Of a stretch of 33,310 nt of DNA, positions 17,734 to 27,909 are shown one piece after another. The notes below the pieces were generated by a model. The model was not told the origin of the DNA. It worked only from the letters and a program-made list of their open reading frames with translations, and made no database searches. Within the stretch, counting starts at the first letter, position 1; each line of letters starts with the position of its first letter. The position numbers were made by a program, and so were the translations under genes. The stretch lies in NCBI GenBank assembly GCA_003972955.1, contig QOAQ01000136.1:1-33310 (forward strand). Reading direction: 5' to 3'. This DNA is from Aquificaceae bacterium (GTDB lineage Bacteria; Pseudomonadota; Gammaproteobacteria; Thiotrichales; Thiotrichaceae).

Positions 17734-18111
17734 CTAGGCGATTATCCATGTGAGTAACGTCAATATAAGGGAGCTAATGAGTACAATGCGCGCGGAGAAG
17801 TGGACTTGTTCGAGTGATAAACCCTTGCCCATATCCCAGAGTAAATGACGCATACCATTACAGAGGTGGTAATAAAGGGAGAAACTAAAGCCAAATAACA
17901 CAAATTTCCCCAACCAGCTCGATAAAAAACGGTGCATGGTTTGCCAACTATCGATGCCACCCGCCGCAGCCACAAGCACCCACACCATCAATAATAAGCC
18001 TAAAAATAAAACAGCGCCTGTACCACGGTGTAAAACTGAGAGTTTTGCGGTAATTGGCATTTTGTAGATTTGTAAATGTGGCGACATGGGTCGCTTATCA
18101 TCCCAAGACAT
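17734..18111 (-). CDS. sdhC: Succinate dehydrogenase cytochrome b556 subunit
   Basis: RPMSPHLQIYKMPITAKLSVLHRGTGAVLFLG; HLCNGMRHLLWDMGKG. Confidence 0.94.
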   Translation of the reverse strand: MSWDDKRPMSPHLQIYKMPITAKLSVLHRGTGAVLFLGLLLMVWVLVAAAGGIDSWQTMHRFLSSWLGKFVLFGFSFSLYYHLCNGMRHLLWDMGKGLSLEQVHFSARIVLISSLILTLLTWIIA

Positions 18112-18373
18112 TTTTTACCCTTGTTTTTTGGTGTTCGGTTGGTTGTAATTATTCAGACCTGAATTTGTGACTTCCTGAAACTATTTTTACAGCGCTTAAC
18201 TCTTTATAGTGTATCTACAGAAAATTATGCATGATTTAACACAATTTATAGAGATATTTACAGCAGTGTATAAAGTTTTCTGATTGTCGGATAAATGCAA
18301 TAAAGTTTTTCGCTCAATTATGTACTATCGTTGTAAATATCTATTGTTATTTCTAATCGAAGGAGAAAATAAA

Positions 18374-18799
18374 ATGAAAATAAACAAACAATTTTTAGCC
18401 ATCTTAATCGGTAGTTCTATCGGTTTGGTTTCATGTGGAGGTAGTGATGCCGTAAGGTCTCAGCCGTCCTTAGTCGGTACACAGTGGCAACTGACAAGCT
18501 TTAATGGAAGGACACTAGGTAAAAGGCTTTCAAAACGCGTGACGCTTAACTTTCACAAGAAACGCGCCACAGGCTCGGCTGGATGCAATCGCTATTTTTC
18601 TAATTATAAAACAGCTACAAACAGCGATTCTTTACGTTTTAATCAAATAGGTAGCACAAGAATGTTATGTAAGCCTCGTTTTATGAAAATGGAACATAAA
18701 TTTTTAGGTGCTTTAAAAGGCACATACGCTTATGTCATTAGTAATGGGGAATTATCCCTATCGAGTAATGCGGGACTACTTAAATTTAAACGACCTTAA
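18374..18799 (+). CDS. META-domain lipoprotein (HslJ-like)
   Basis: Lipobox GLVSCGG; GTQWQLTSFNG, GSAGCNRYFSNY, STRMLC; ATG at 18374 after AGGAG. Confidence 0.85.
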   Translation: MKINKQFLAILIGSSIGLVSCGGSDAVRSQPSLVGTQWQLTSFNGRTLGKRLSKRVTLNFHKKRATGSAGCNRYFSNYKTATNSDSLRFNQIGSTRMLCKPRFMKMEHKFLGALKGTYAYVISNGELSLSSNAGLLKFKRP

Positions 18800-18825
18800 A
18801 ACGTATCAAATAGCAGGATGTAATC

Positions 18826-21198
18826 ATGAGTAAAAATATTATTTGGTTTAATGACCTTGGTATGGATGATGTCAATAAGGTGGGTGGCAAAAATGCATCA
18901 TTAGGGGAGATGATTAGTCGTTTATCGACAATGGGTGTTTCTATCCCTAATGGCTTTGCAACAACGACCTATGCCTATCACGGTTTTTTAGAGAAAAATC
19001 ATTTAATAGAACGCATTAACGACCTGCTTAAAACCTTAGATGTTGATGATATTGCCGCGTTGACACAAGCAGGTGCTGATATTCGCGCATGGATTATGGC
19101 GGCAAATTTACAGCAAGATTTATTGGATGATGTGACCACCGCGTATCAGCAAATGGTGGCAGAATCAGGGGGCGAGCTTGCGGTTGCTGTACGCTCTTCC
19201 GCAACGGCAGAGGACTTGCCAGATGCTTCATTTGCAGGTCAGCAAGAGACCTTCCTGAATGTGCGCGGGCTGGATGAAATTATCGCGGCAATCAAAGAAG
19301 TATTTGCCTCTCTGTATAATAATCGTGCTATTTCTTACCGTGTGCATCAAAATTTTGATCACAGTAAAGTACTGTTATCCGCAGGTATCCAAAAAATGGT
19401 ACGCAGTGATATTGGTGCAAGTGGGGTGATGTTTACGCTAGATACAGAATCAGGCTTCCGTGATGCTATCTTTATAACAGGGGCGTATGGCTTGGGTGAA
19501 ACTGTAGTACAAGGCTCGGTCAACCCCGATGAATTTAATGTATACAAGCCCAATATCGAGGCAGGGCGACCTGCTGTTATAAAGCGTCATTTAGGTGAAA
19601 AAGCCATTGAAATGGTGTACTCCGATGCGGCGGGGCATGATAAATCGTGTATTGTGCGTGACGTAGAGGAGGCACGGAGAAATAAATTTTGTATTAATGA
19701 CGCGCAACTCGAAGAGCTTGCCAAACAAGCCATGACCATCGAAAAACACTATGGTCGCCCGATGGATATAGAGTGGGCGTTAGATGGTGGCAATAATAAG
19801 CTTTATATTGTACAAGCTCGCCCTGAAACGGTGGAGAGTCAAAATACGGGGAATATTGTTGAGCGTTATCAGTTACAAAAAGAAGGTGAGATTTTAGTTG
19901 AAGGTCGCGCCATCGGGCAACGTATTGGGCAAGGTGTGGCGAAAGTCATCAAAAGCATAGAGCAAATGGATGAGATTCAAGAGGGCGATGTCTTAGTAAC
20001 CGATATGACCGACCCCGACTGGGAGCCAATAATGAAACGTGCCTCTGCCATCGTCACCAACAGAGGCGGGCGCACCTGTCACGCCGCGATTATCGCACGC
20101 GAACTAGGTGTCCCTGCAATTGTTGGTTGTGGTAATGCCACTGCTAAAATAACCACAGGTCAAATGGTGACGGCATCGTGTGCGAGTGGTGATACAGGTA
20201 TTGTTTACGCAGGTGAACTTGAATTTGAACATATCAAAACCGATACAGGCACACTACCCGAATTACCCGTAAAAGTAATGATGAACGTAGGCAATCCATC
20301 GCGTGCTTTCGCATTTGCACAAATTCCCAATGAAGGCGTAGGTTTAGCGCGCCTAGAATTTATCATCAATAATATGATTGGTGTGCATCCTAAAGCACTA
20401 CTCGGATACAGTGATTTAGCCGATGATATAAAACAGCAAGTCGATAAAAAAACAGCAGGGTATAGTGACCCTGTAAGCTTCTATGTCGATAAATTAGTAG
20501 AAGGCATTAGCACATTAGGGGCAGCTTTTGCACCTAAACGAGTGATCGTGCGGATGTCCGACTTTAAAACCAACGAATACGCGAATTTACTGGCAGGTGA
20601 TCTCTACGAACCACACGAAGAAAACCCTATGATCGGTTATCGCGGTGTTTCCCGCTACTTATCCACCGAATTTCGTGAATGTTTTGAATTAGAATGCCGC
20701 GCGATAAAACGTGTGCGTAACGACATGGGCTTGACCAATGTAGAGATCATGATTCCCTTCTGTCGCACTTTAGAAGAAGCACAACAAGTCACCGAGCTAT
20801 TAGCTGAAAATGGTTTAAAACGCGGGGATAATGGACTGCGTATTATGATGATGTGCGAACTCCCCTCCAATGCCGTATTAGCCGAAGAATTTCTAGAATA
20901 CTTTGACGGCTTCTCCATCGGCTCAAACGATATGACACAATTAACACTAGGCTTAGACAGAGACTCAGGTTTAATAGCGCATTTATTTGATGAACGGAAT
21001 CCAGCGGTTAAAAAAATGCTAGAAATGGCAATAACAGCCTGTCATAAACAAGGAAAATACATCGGCATCTGCGGACAAGGCCCTTCCGATTATCCTGACT
21101 TTGCCGAGTGGTTGTTAGAGCAGAAAATTAGCTCCTTATCGTTAAACCCCGATACAGTGGTGGATACTTGGTTGTATTTGGCGGAGTCGCAGAAGTAG
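18826..21198 (+). CDS. ppsA: Phosphoenolpyruvate synthase
   Basis: [72 protein letters not shown]. Confidence 0.97.
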   Translation: MSKNIIWFNDLGMDDVNKVGGKNASLGEMISRLSTMGVSIPNGFATTTYAYHGFLEKNHLIERINDLLKTLDVDDIAALTQAGADIRAWIMAANLQQDLLDDVTTAYQQMVAESGGELAVAVRSSATAEDLPDASFAGQQETFLNVRGLDEIIAAIKEVFASLYNNRAISYRVHQNFDHSKVLLSAGIQKMVRSDIGASGVMFTLDTESGFRDAIFITGAYGLGETVVQGSVNPDEFNVYKPNIEAGRPAVIKRHLGEKAIEMVYSDAAGHDKSCIVRDVEEARRNKFCINDAQLEELAKQAMTIEKHYGRPMDIEWALDGGNNKLYIVQARPETVESQNTGNIVERYQLQKEGEILVEGRAIGQRIGQGVAKVIKSIEQMDEIQEGDVLVTDMTDPDWEPIMKRASAIVTNRGGRTCHAAIIARELGVPAIVGCGNATAKITTGQMVTASCASGDTGIVYAGELEFEHIKTDTGTLPELPVKVMMNVGNPSRAFAFAQIPNEGVGLARLEFIINNMIGVHPKALLGYSDLADDIKQQVDKKTAGYSDPVSFYVDKLVEGISTLGAAFAPKRVIVRMSDFKTNEYANLLAGDLYEPHEENPMIGYRGVSRYLSTEFRECFELECRAIKRVRNDMGLTNVEIMIPFCRTLEEAQQVTELLAENGLKRGDNGLRIMMMCELPSNAVLAEEFLEYFDGFSIGSNDMTQLTLGLDRDSGLIAHLFDERNPAVKKMLEMAITACHKQGKYIGICGQGPSDYPDFAEWLLEQKISSLSLNPDTVVDTWLYLAESQK

Positions 21199-21206
21199 CA
21201 CGAAAT

Positions 21207-21246
21207 AGTATCAAGCTGTATTTTATAAATACAACTTGATACTTTT
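21207..21246 (+). terminator. Rho-independent-type terminator after ppsA
   Basis: AGTATCAAGCTGTATTT...AAATACAACTTGATACT stem followed by T tract, 8 nt past the ppsA stop. Confidence 0.75.
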
Positions 21247-21247
21247 A

Positions 21248-21407
21248 CCTGAATCCGTGAGGCAACTACGGTATGATGAACAAGCTATTGATTCCACAGT
21301 GATTTAAAAAATACCCGCTTAACCTATGGGTGAAGCTAAGATTTGTTAATTTCACTGTGAAACCAATATCTTATCCCTCATATCCGCATTTGCCTCACGG
21401 ATTCAGG
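21248..21407. mobile_element. MITE-like 160-bp palindromic element with TSD
   Basis: Perfect 18-bp TIRs CCTGAATCCGTGAGGCAA (21248-21265) / TTGCCTCACGGATTCAGG (21390-21407), flanked by direct repeat TTTTA (21243-21247 / 21408-21412). Interior imperfectly self-complementary; no ORF. Confidence 0.85.
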
Positions 21408-21409
21408 TT

Positions 21410-22240
21410 TTATTTACCAACAAACACAAGCACCGAAAGATAAGCCCAAATCGCTAAGTGTCCAATACAAGCTATTTTATATCGCTTTAATAATTTATCA
21501 GGATGAATGCTACTGATAATAAAAGGTCGTCCGTCTTCTGGTTGGCTGATGATATGCGTGGCAGGTTCTTGGTAGCTCATTTCTAATTCTTCATCGACCA
21601 TGCGTTCTGCGCTGGCTCGGGCGGTTTGGAATTCGTCGGGGTCTATTTTGCCATTGTTATTTTTATCGAAGTAATCTAAAAAACGGAATTGGTTGCGTTT
21701 TAATTCTGCGAGTTTATGACTAATTAAGTTGTTTCTTTCAAACTCTGTACGGTGTTGTTTGAGTGTTTCTAAATTCCCTAAAACATAAATAGTTTCGCCA
21801 GGGAATATTGCCCAGTAATAGTGCATATTGTAGCTTTTAAGAGGGGCGATAACTTCAGCATAGCGTGGGTCGATGGTGCAGCGTCCTTCGTCGTCATGCA
21901 ATAAAAAACCTGCGGATGAGGTGCGATAAAAATTACGAAGCCATACGCTTGGTGGTAGTTCTAAATGTCCTCTGGCGACTTCATTATCGTATAAACTGGT
22001 TTTTCCTTCTAGCTCGACATAACCTTGTGCGGCAGATTTTAGCTGAGCAGGTGAGGTGTCACTAAGCAAACGATAGCGACGAAAAAATATCACGGCTAAA
22101 AATAGGCTTAGTATCGCTAATGTGGCGATATATACGGACTTTTTATTATCATTAGCCATTAAAAAGACAGCGATAATAAGCAAAGGGTACAAGAAGGAGC
22201 TTGATAACGAGATCAAATGACCTTTAATGCGTGTATACAT
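21410..22240 (-). CDS. GIDE-like membrane protein with EF-hand
   Basis: Partner of lemA; canonical EF-hand loop DKNNNGKIDPDEF (21629-21667); GRPFIISS near C-terminus; start taken at MYTRIKGH. Confidence 0.65.
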   Translation of the reverse strand: MYTRIKGHLISLSSSFLYPLLIIAVFLMANDNKKSVYIATLAILSLFLAVIFFRRYRLLSDTSPAQLKSAAQGYVELEGKTSLYDNEVARGHLELPPSVWLRNFYRTSSAGFLLHDDEGRCTIDPRYAEVIAPLKSYNMHYYWAIFPGETIYVLGNLETLKQHRTEFERNNLISHKLAELKRNQFRFLDYFDKNNNGKIDPDEFQTARASAERMVDEELEMSYQEPATHIISQPEDGRPFIISSIHPDKLLKRYKIACIGHLAIWAYLSVLVFVGK

Positions 22241-22241
22241 G

Positions 22242-22284
22242 CTAGTACTCCAATAATATTGTATTGATGGAGTACTAGTACTGG
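22242..22284 (-). repeat. Second copy of CCATCAATACAATATTATTGGAGTACTAG repeat with adjoining imperfect palindrome
   Basis: 27 of 29 match to 145-173; spans the lemA stop codon and the lemA-GIDE gap. Confidence 0.8.
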
Positions 22285-22862
22285 GCTTTAGCACCAAATT
22301 CTGCTGATATATCAATATCTTTCATTTCTTCTTGACGAAATTCCATTAAATCGAAGGCTTTAAAATTGAAAAGGCTGGCAACTAAATTGTCGGGAAATTG
22401 TTCGATGCGGGTGTTGCAGGTGTTTGCGGTGTCGTTATAAAACTCACGACGGTCGGAGATGCTTTCTTCTAAGGTGGTGATGCGGGTTTGTAAACGTAAA
22501 AAGGCATCGCTGGCTTTTAGCTCTGGGTAATTCTCTGCAACCGCAAATAGCCCATTTAAACCGACTTCAAGCTGTTGCCCTGCGTTACTTATCGCAGCAA
22601 TATCTTTTGATTTTAACGCCGATTCCACCAAGTTACGCGCTTTAATCACCTTTTCTAAGGTTTCTTTTTCATATTGCATGTGCTGTTGGCAGGTGTGGAT
22701 AAGCTTTGGTAATTCACTATTACGTTGCTTGAGTAAAATATCGATATTACTCCATGCTTTTTTACTATTATTTTTTAGCGTTACAAGATGATTGTAAAGG
22801 CTAACTCCCCAAAGAACAGGGGCGATAATAATACCTGCAAAAATGATAAGTCCTACGTTCAT
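22275..22862 (-). CDS. lemA: LemA family protein
   Basis: N-term TM, YNHLVTLKNNSKKAWSNIDILLKQRNSELPKLI, ENYPELKASDAFLRLQ, YNDTANTCNTRIEQFP. Confidence 0.94.
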   Translation of the reverse strand: MNVGLIIFAGIIIAPVLWGVSLYNHLVTLKNNSKKAWSNIDILLKQRNSELPKLIHTCQQHMQYEKETLEKVIKARNLVESALKSKDIAAISNAGQQLEVGLNGLFAVAENYPELKASDAFLRLQTRITTLEESISDRREFYNDTANTCNTRIEQFPDNLVASLFNFKAFDLMEFRQEEMKDIDISAEFGAKAQY

Positions 22863-22985
22863 GGCTACCTTGGTGTTTTTATTAATTGGATAATGATTAT
22901 TTTATCAACTAAATGCAAAGTTGCGATGGCTGTCTGATAACTGGATAAGGAGCGTGCATGGAAAATAAATCAAAATTCTTTGTTG

Positions 22986-23032
22986 CATACCGATTGGTAT
23001 GTCTGTATTGTTTTCCATACTGATCGGTATGG
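22986..23032 (+). promoter_or_regulatory. Tandem TetR-type operator palindromes
   Basis: CATACCGATTGGTATG (22986-23001) and CCATACTGATCGGTATGG (23015-23032), centres 30 bp apart, just upstream of the tetR start. Confidence 0.75.
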
Positions 23033-23044
23033 AAGTGTTAAATC

Positions 23045-23710
23045 ATGTGTAAAAAAAAGAAGTCTAGAGGTGATCCGTGGTGGCATCTATGGAAGTGTAG
23101 TCGCTGTGAGAAGGGGCGTGGTGAAGAGACACGTCAGAAATTATTAGAATCAGCGTTTGATGAAATCCACAAGGTAGGTTTTCAGGCTGCGAGCTTGAGT
23201 AAAATTCTTAAAAATACAGGCATAACCAAGGGCGCACTTTATCATCATTTTGATAATAAATTAGAACTTGGCTATGCGGTATTAGATGAAGTGATTGCTA
23301 CCTTTTTTAATGAGGTGTGGTTAGAGCCGTTGAAAAAAACGGACGACCCGATTACGACACTGCAAGACATTTTAACCCTTTCTGGCGACAGCATGACAGA
23401 AGAAGATGCGCGACTAGGTTGTCCTTTGCACAACCTTTCGCAAGAAATGTCACCACTAGATGAAGGTTTTCAACAGCGTACCGTCGCTATTTATGATAGT
23501 TGGCGACGTGAGCTAGAAGCAGCCGTTGAGAGAGCTAAGTTAGTAGGAAATATTATTGAAGATGCTGATGGTCGGCGTTTAGCTATTTTATTTGTCGCGA
23601 CCTTAGATGGCTGTATGGGGCTTGCTAAAAGCACCCAAAGTTTGGATATGTTGATGGAATGTGGGCGTGGTTTAACCGAGCATTTAGAGATGTTTCGACC
23701 TAAAACCTAA
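23045..23710 (+). CDS. TetR/AcrR family regulator with Cys-containing N-terminal extension
   Basis: HTH ASLSKILKNTGITKGALYHHFDNKLELGYAV; N-term MCKKKKSRGDPWWHLWKCSRCEKG. Confidence 0.92.
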   Translation: MCKKKKSRGDPWWHLWKCSRCEKGRGEETRQKLLESAFDEIHKVGFQAASLSKILKNTGITKGALYHHFDNKLELGYAVLDEVIATFFNEVWLEPLKKTDDPITTLQDILTLSGDSMTEEDARLGCPLHNLSQEMSPLDEGFQQRTVAIYDSWRRELEAAVERAKLVGNIIEDADGRRLAILFVATLDGCMGLAKSTQSLDMLMECGRGLTEHLEMFRPKT

Positions 23711-23735
23711 AGCGTAAAAATACAGGAAAAAATAG

Positions 23736-26042
23736 ATGATAGAACAATATGCAAAAACACTCATAAAATGGCGTTGGTTAGCTATTTTATTAGTGCTAGT
23801 TGGCGTTGTGCTTGCGAGTAGTGGTGCGCGTTTTCTTCACTTTAATAATGATTATAAAATTTTCTTCGATGCCTCCGATAAACGGCTTATTGCCTTTGAA
23901 AATCTACAAAAGACCTATACCAAAAATGACAATGTGCTGATGGGACTTGCACCAAAAAATGGGAAGGTTTTTACACGTGAGACATTGGCAGCGATAGAAG
24001 ATATAACCGAAAGGGCATGGAAAACACCGTATTCATTGCGCGTCGATTCCTTATCAAACTATCAACATACGGAATCAGTAGACGATGATATGTCGGTGGC
24101 AAATCTCTATGAAGAGGGTAAGAACCTGACAGATGCGGAGCTAGATCGTATCAAAAAAATTGCCGTTAATGAGCCGTTGCTTGTCCATCGTTTAGTCTCA
24201 GAAAAAGCAGATATGGCGGCAGTGAATATCACGGTTGAAATTCCACCCGATGCTGATGTCACAAAAATCACCCCAGAAATTGTGAAATCGGTACGCGATT
24301 TAAAAGCATATATTAAGGCAACTTACCCTGAGTTAGACGTTTATCTAACGGGTATTGTGATGATGAATAATGCCTTTGCCGAAGCATCGCAATACGATAT
24401 GTCACATTTAATACCACTAACCTTCTTTATGATTTTGTTAATGGTCTTTCTCCTGTTACGCAGTTTTAACGGTATTGTGGCAACGATGTTGGTGGTGCTG
24501 TTTGCGATTACTACTGCTATGGGAATTGCAGGTTGGTTAGGCATGGAATTATCCCCACCTGTTATGTCCGCCCCCGTTATTATTTTAACTCTTGCCGTTG
24601 CCGACAGTGTCCACATACTCTCAACATGGATGCAGCAGATGCGGAGCGGTATTGAGAAAAAAGCAGCCATGGTAGAAAGTTTACGCATTAATTTTGGACC
24701 TGTTTTCCTGACCTCCGTAACAACAGCCATTGGTTTCTTATCACTGAATTTTAGTGATGCGCCTCCATTTAGAGATTTAGGTAATATAACGGCAATAGGT
24801 GTAACCGCTGCCTTTTTGTTCTCAATTATCCTCTTGCCAACGTTGGCAACTCTATTGCCATCACGTGTTAAACCAAAGGATGCATCCAAAAATATCAGCT
24901 TAAAATTAATGACATCACTTGCAGATTGGGTGATTAAAAACTATAAAATTTTACTGATTGGTATGAGTGTTTTGTCAATTCTGTTAATAGTGCTTATTCC
25001 AAAGAATGTATTGAATGATGTTTATGTCGAATACTTTGATGAGCGTATCGAATTTAGAACCGATACTGATTTTGTGGTCAAAAACCTAACGGGTATTTAT
25101 TTTGTTGATTATTCTTTAGATACCAAGGAGGCAGGTGCTATTTCTGAGCCAGAAGTATTAGTACAAATTGATCAATTCACGCAATGGTTACGCACTCAAC
25201 CCGAAGTTATTCATGTGAACACCTTAAGCGATACGTTTAAGCGTTTGAATCGTAATATGCATGGTGATGATGACAGTTGGTATCGTCTACCTGATAGTAG
25301 AGAGTTGGCGGCACAGTATCTATTGCTCTATGAAATGTCACTGCCGTATGGCTTAGACCTTAATAACCAAGTGGATATTGATAAAAAAAGCACCCGTTTA
25401 AGCGTAACGCTGAAAACAATCTCAACCCAACAAGTCTTAGCCTTTGAAAAAAGAGCGAATGATTGGATGGAGAAAAATACACCTAAAATTAAAAGTGTCG
25501 GTGCAAGTCCAACCATTATGTTTGCCCACATTGGTATGACCAATATAAAAAGTATGTTGACAGGAACGACGATTGCTTTGGTCTTGATTTCATTGATTTT
25601 AATTGTGGCACTAGGCTCTTGGCGTTATGGCTTATTAAGTTTAATTCCTAACCTTATTCCTGCGGGAATGGCCTTTGGTTTTTGGGCAATCATAGATGGT
25701 GAAATTGGTTTAGCACTGTCTGTTGTTACGGCAATGACCTTAGGAATCGTGGTGGATGACACCATTCATTTTTTAAGTAAATACATGCGCGCACGTCGAG
25801 AGCAAGGCTTGAGTGCTGAGAATGCCATTCGTTATGCCTTTTCTACCGTCGGTGTTGCACTGTGGGTGACATCGTTAGCACTCATTGCAGGTTTTATGGT
25901 GTTATCGACCTCATCTTTTGAACTAAATGCAGGAATGGGTTTACTAACCTCTATTGTGATCGTTTTTGCTTTACTGGCAGACTTTTTGTTACTGCCACCG
26001 TTATTGCTTAAATTAGATGGCTGGTTGAGTGCAGGGAAGTAA
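23736..26042 (+). CDS. RND superfamily MMPL-type exporter
   Basis: 768 aa, duplicated TM modules, VADSVHILSTWMQQ and GIVVDDTIHFLSKYMRAR motifs. Confidence 0.92.
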   Translation: MIEQYAKTLIKWRWLAILLVLVGVVLASSGARFLHFNNDYKIFFDASDKRLIAFENLQKTYTKNDNVLMGLAPKNGKVFTRETLAAIEDITERAWKTPYSLRVDSLSNYQHTESVDDDMSVANLYEEGKNLTDAELDRIKKIAVNEPLLVHRLVSEKADMAAVNITVEIPPDADVTKITPEIVKSVRDLKAYIKATYPELDVYLTGIVMMNNAFAEASQYDMSHLIPLTFFMILLMVFLLLRSFNGIVATMLVVLFAITTAMGIAGWLGMELSPPVMSAPVIILTLAVADSVHILSTWMQQMRSGIEKKAAMVESLRINFGPVFLTSVTTAIGFLSLNFSDAPPFRDLGNITAIGVTAAFLFSIILLPTLATLLPSRVKPKDASKNISLKLMTSLADWVIKNYKILLIGMSVLSILLIVLIPKNVLNDVYVEYFDERIEFRTDTDFVVKNLTGIYFVDYSLDTKEAGAISEPEVLVQIDQFTQWLRTQPEVIHVNTLSDTFKRLNRNMHGDDDSWYRLPDSRELAAQYLLLYEMSLPYGLDLNNQVDIDKKSTRLSVTLKTISTQQVLAFEKRANDWMEKNTPKIKSVGASPTIMFAHIGMTNIKSMLTGTTIALVLISLILIVALGSWRYGLLSLIPNLIPAGMAFGFWAIIDGEIGLALSVVTAMTLGIVVDDTIHFLSKYMRARREQGLSAENAIRYAFSTVGVALWVTSLALIAGFMVLSTSSFELNAGMGLLTSIVIVFALLADFLLLPPLLLKLDGWLSAGK

Positions 26043-26120
26043 AGAATAAAGAAGAGAGGGGGCGTTATACATATTAGAAGCCTCCTAGATTTTGTTATAG
26101 AAATAATTAAGGAAAATAAA

Positions 26121-26909
26121 ATGATGAAAATAATGATCAACGTTGCGTTACCCCTAGCGGTAAGTTTATTTGCACTCAACGCGGTTGCAGAGACACCCGA
26201 GGAGCATGGTCTGCGTATCGCTAAAGAAGCCGATGCACATGACACAGGCTTTGGTGATAACACCGCCGACATGACCATGACACTAAAAAATCGTGCAGGT
26301 CAAACCAGTACCCGTAAAATTCGTAGTAAAATATTAGAAGGTAAAGGCGATGGTGATAAATCATTATCCTTGTTTGATACCCCTGCCGATGTAAAAGGAA
26401 CTGCCATGCTAACCTTTTCGCATGGTTTAAAAGCAGATGACCAATGGCTTTATCTTCCCGCATTAAAACGTGTAAAGCGTATCAACTCACGTAATAAATC
26501 AGGGCCTTTTATGGGCAGTGAATTTGCTTTTGAAGACTTAGGCTCTCAAGAAGTTGAAAAATACACCTACAAATACCTACGTGAAGAAGCCTGTGGCAAG
26601 GGGTGGAAATGCCATGTTATCGAACGTAAACCTGCTTACAAATACTCAGGTTACAGCAAGCAAATTGGCTGGCTCGATACCAAAGAATATCGTAATGTAA
26701 AAGTGGAGTTTTATGACCGCAAAGGCAGTAAAATGAAAACACTTACCGCAACAGGATTTAAGCAATATTTAGGTAAATACTGGCGTCCTAGTGTGATGAG
26801 CATGCAAAATCATCTCACAGGAAAAAGCACCGTATTACAGTGGAGCAACTACAAATTCCGCACAGGTTTAACCACGCGTGACTTTAATAAAAATGCTCTG
26901 TCTCGATAG
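26121..26909 (+). CDS. Outer-membrane lipoprotein-sorting (LolA-like) protein
   Basis: Signal peptide, DQWLYLPALKRVKRINSRNKSGPFMGSEFAFEDL; downstream of the MMPL gene. Confidence 0.88.
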   Translation: MMKIMINVALPLAVSLFALNAVAETPEEHGLRIAKEADAHDTGFGDNTADMTMTLKNRAGQTSTRKIRSKILEGKGDGDKSLSLFDTPADVKGTAMLTFSHGLKADDQWLYLPALKRVKRINSRNKSGPFMGSEFAFEDLGSQEVEKYTYKYLREEACGKGWKCHVIERKPAYKYSGYSKQIGWLDTKEYRNVKVEFYDRKGSKMKTLTATGFKQYLGKYWRPSVMSMQNHLTGKSTVLQWSNYKFRTGLTTRDFNKNALSR

Positions 26910-26911
26910 GG

Positions 26912-27286
26912 ATGCCTGAGCTTACTATTTTAATCCACCTGATAGCAGCGTCAATCGCATTGTTATTAGGTGGATTTATAGTCTTTACCCAAAAAGGAAC
27001 ACAACGCCATAAAATACTAGGGCGCATTTGGGCTGTTTCCATGTTAGTGACTACCATCGGCTCCTTTGCGATTCAAACATCAGGGCAACTAAGCCAGATA
27101 CATATTTTATCTGTCGTATCACTTGTTAGTTTATTCTTCGGCATTTTTGCCATCCGTAAAGGCAATGTCAGACGACATAGAGGTTTAATGATCGGAGGAT
27201 ACACAGGATTGTTTATTGCTTTTTTATTCACCTTCGATCCAGAGCGATTGGTGGGGCAATTTTTCTTGAGTTTGTTTAGATTTTAG
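26912..27286 (+). CDS. DUF2306-like small membrane protein
   Basis: Four TM; GTQRHKILGRIWAVSML and RRHRGLMIGGY. Confidence 0.75.
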   Translation: MPELTILIHLIAASIALLLGGFIVFTQKGTQRHKILGRIWAVSMLVTTIGSFAIQTSGQLSQIHILSVVSLVSLFFGIFAIRKGNVRRHRGLMIGGYTGLFIAFLFTFDPERLVGQFFLSLFRF

Positions 27287-27302
27287 TGAAATAATTTTAG
27301 AC

Positions 27303-27902
27303 TCACGCTAATGACAGCGCCGCAACCATAAGCGCGCTTGCCGCTAACCATGAACCTAAAATACGAATAGCCACCTCTTGCCAAAAGGCTTTATTAAAGG
27401 TTTCAGCAAGTGTGATGGGGTATAAAATTAGTAGATAAACCGCAACAATATTCCCCAGTAGAAAACTCCATTTCTCTTTAGCAATTAGTTGTTCGGTACT
27501 GGAGTCTAAGCCAATAAAAAAACCACCAAGCGACATAATGATAATGGTAATCGCGGTGGGGAGGCGTTGTTGTATTATCACAAAAAGCGCAGCAATCAGC
27601 GTCATCGCAATTAGTAAATATTCACGATGCAGATCATTAAGCGTATTAATAGTTGATAGAGCATTGATCAATAAAGCAATGATAACAGCAGCGATAAAGC
27701 TAAAAAATGCACGGTGTGTTTTATCATCTTGCTTACCTAATAATAAGCCTAGCGTCAGAATTAACATGATTTGAGCAGGGACAAATAAGGGGTGTAATAG
27801 CCCATTGTAAAAACTACTTAAACCTTTAAAAACACCGTGTGCATAGACGCTATCAGGCAATAAAAAAAGCACTAAGCAATAAAAAACAAGTGATGGTTTC
27901 AT
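27303..27902 (-). CDS. HupE/UreJ-like membrane protein (divergent)
   Basis: Signal + HGVFKGLSSFYNGLLHPLFVPAQ; multiple TM; start taken at MKPSLV to avoid overlap. Confidence 0.6.
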   Translation of the reverse strand: MKPSLVFYCLVLFLLPDSVYAHGVFKGLSSFYNGLLHPLFVPAQIMLILTLGLLLGKQDDKTHRAFFSFIAAVIIALLINALSTINTLNDLHREYLLIAMTLIAALFVIIQQRLPTAITIIIMSLGGFFIGLDSSTEQLIAKEKWSFLLGNIVAVYLLILYPITLAETFNKAFWQEVAIRILGSWLAASALMVAALSLA

Positions 27903-27909
27903 GGCGGAG

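Noticed and set aside
24341-24889. 182-aa antisense ORF inside the MMPL gene
   Set aside because: Fully antisense to a well-supported RND exporter; no recognisable family.
25832-26278. Antisense ORF across the MMPL/LolA-like boundary
   Set aside because: Overlaps two supported genes; no motif.
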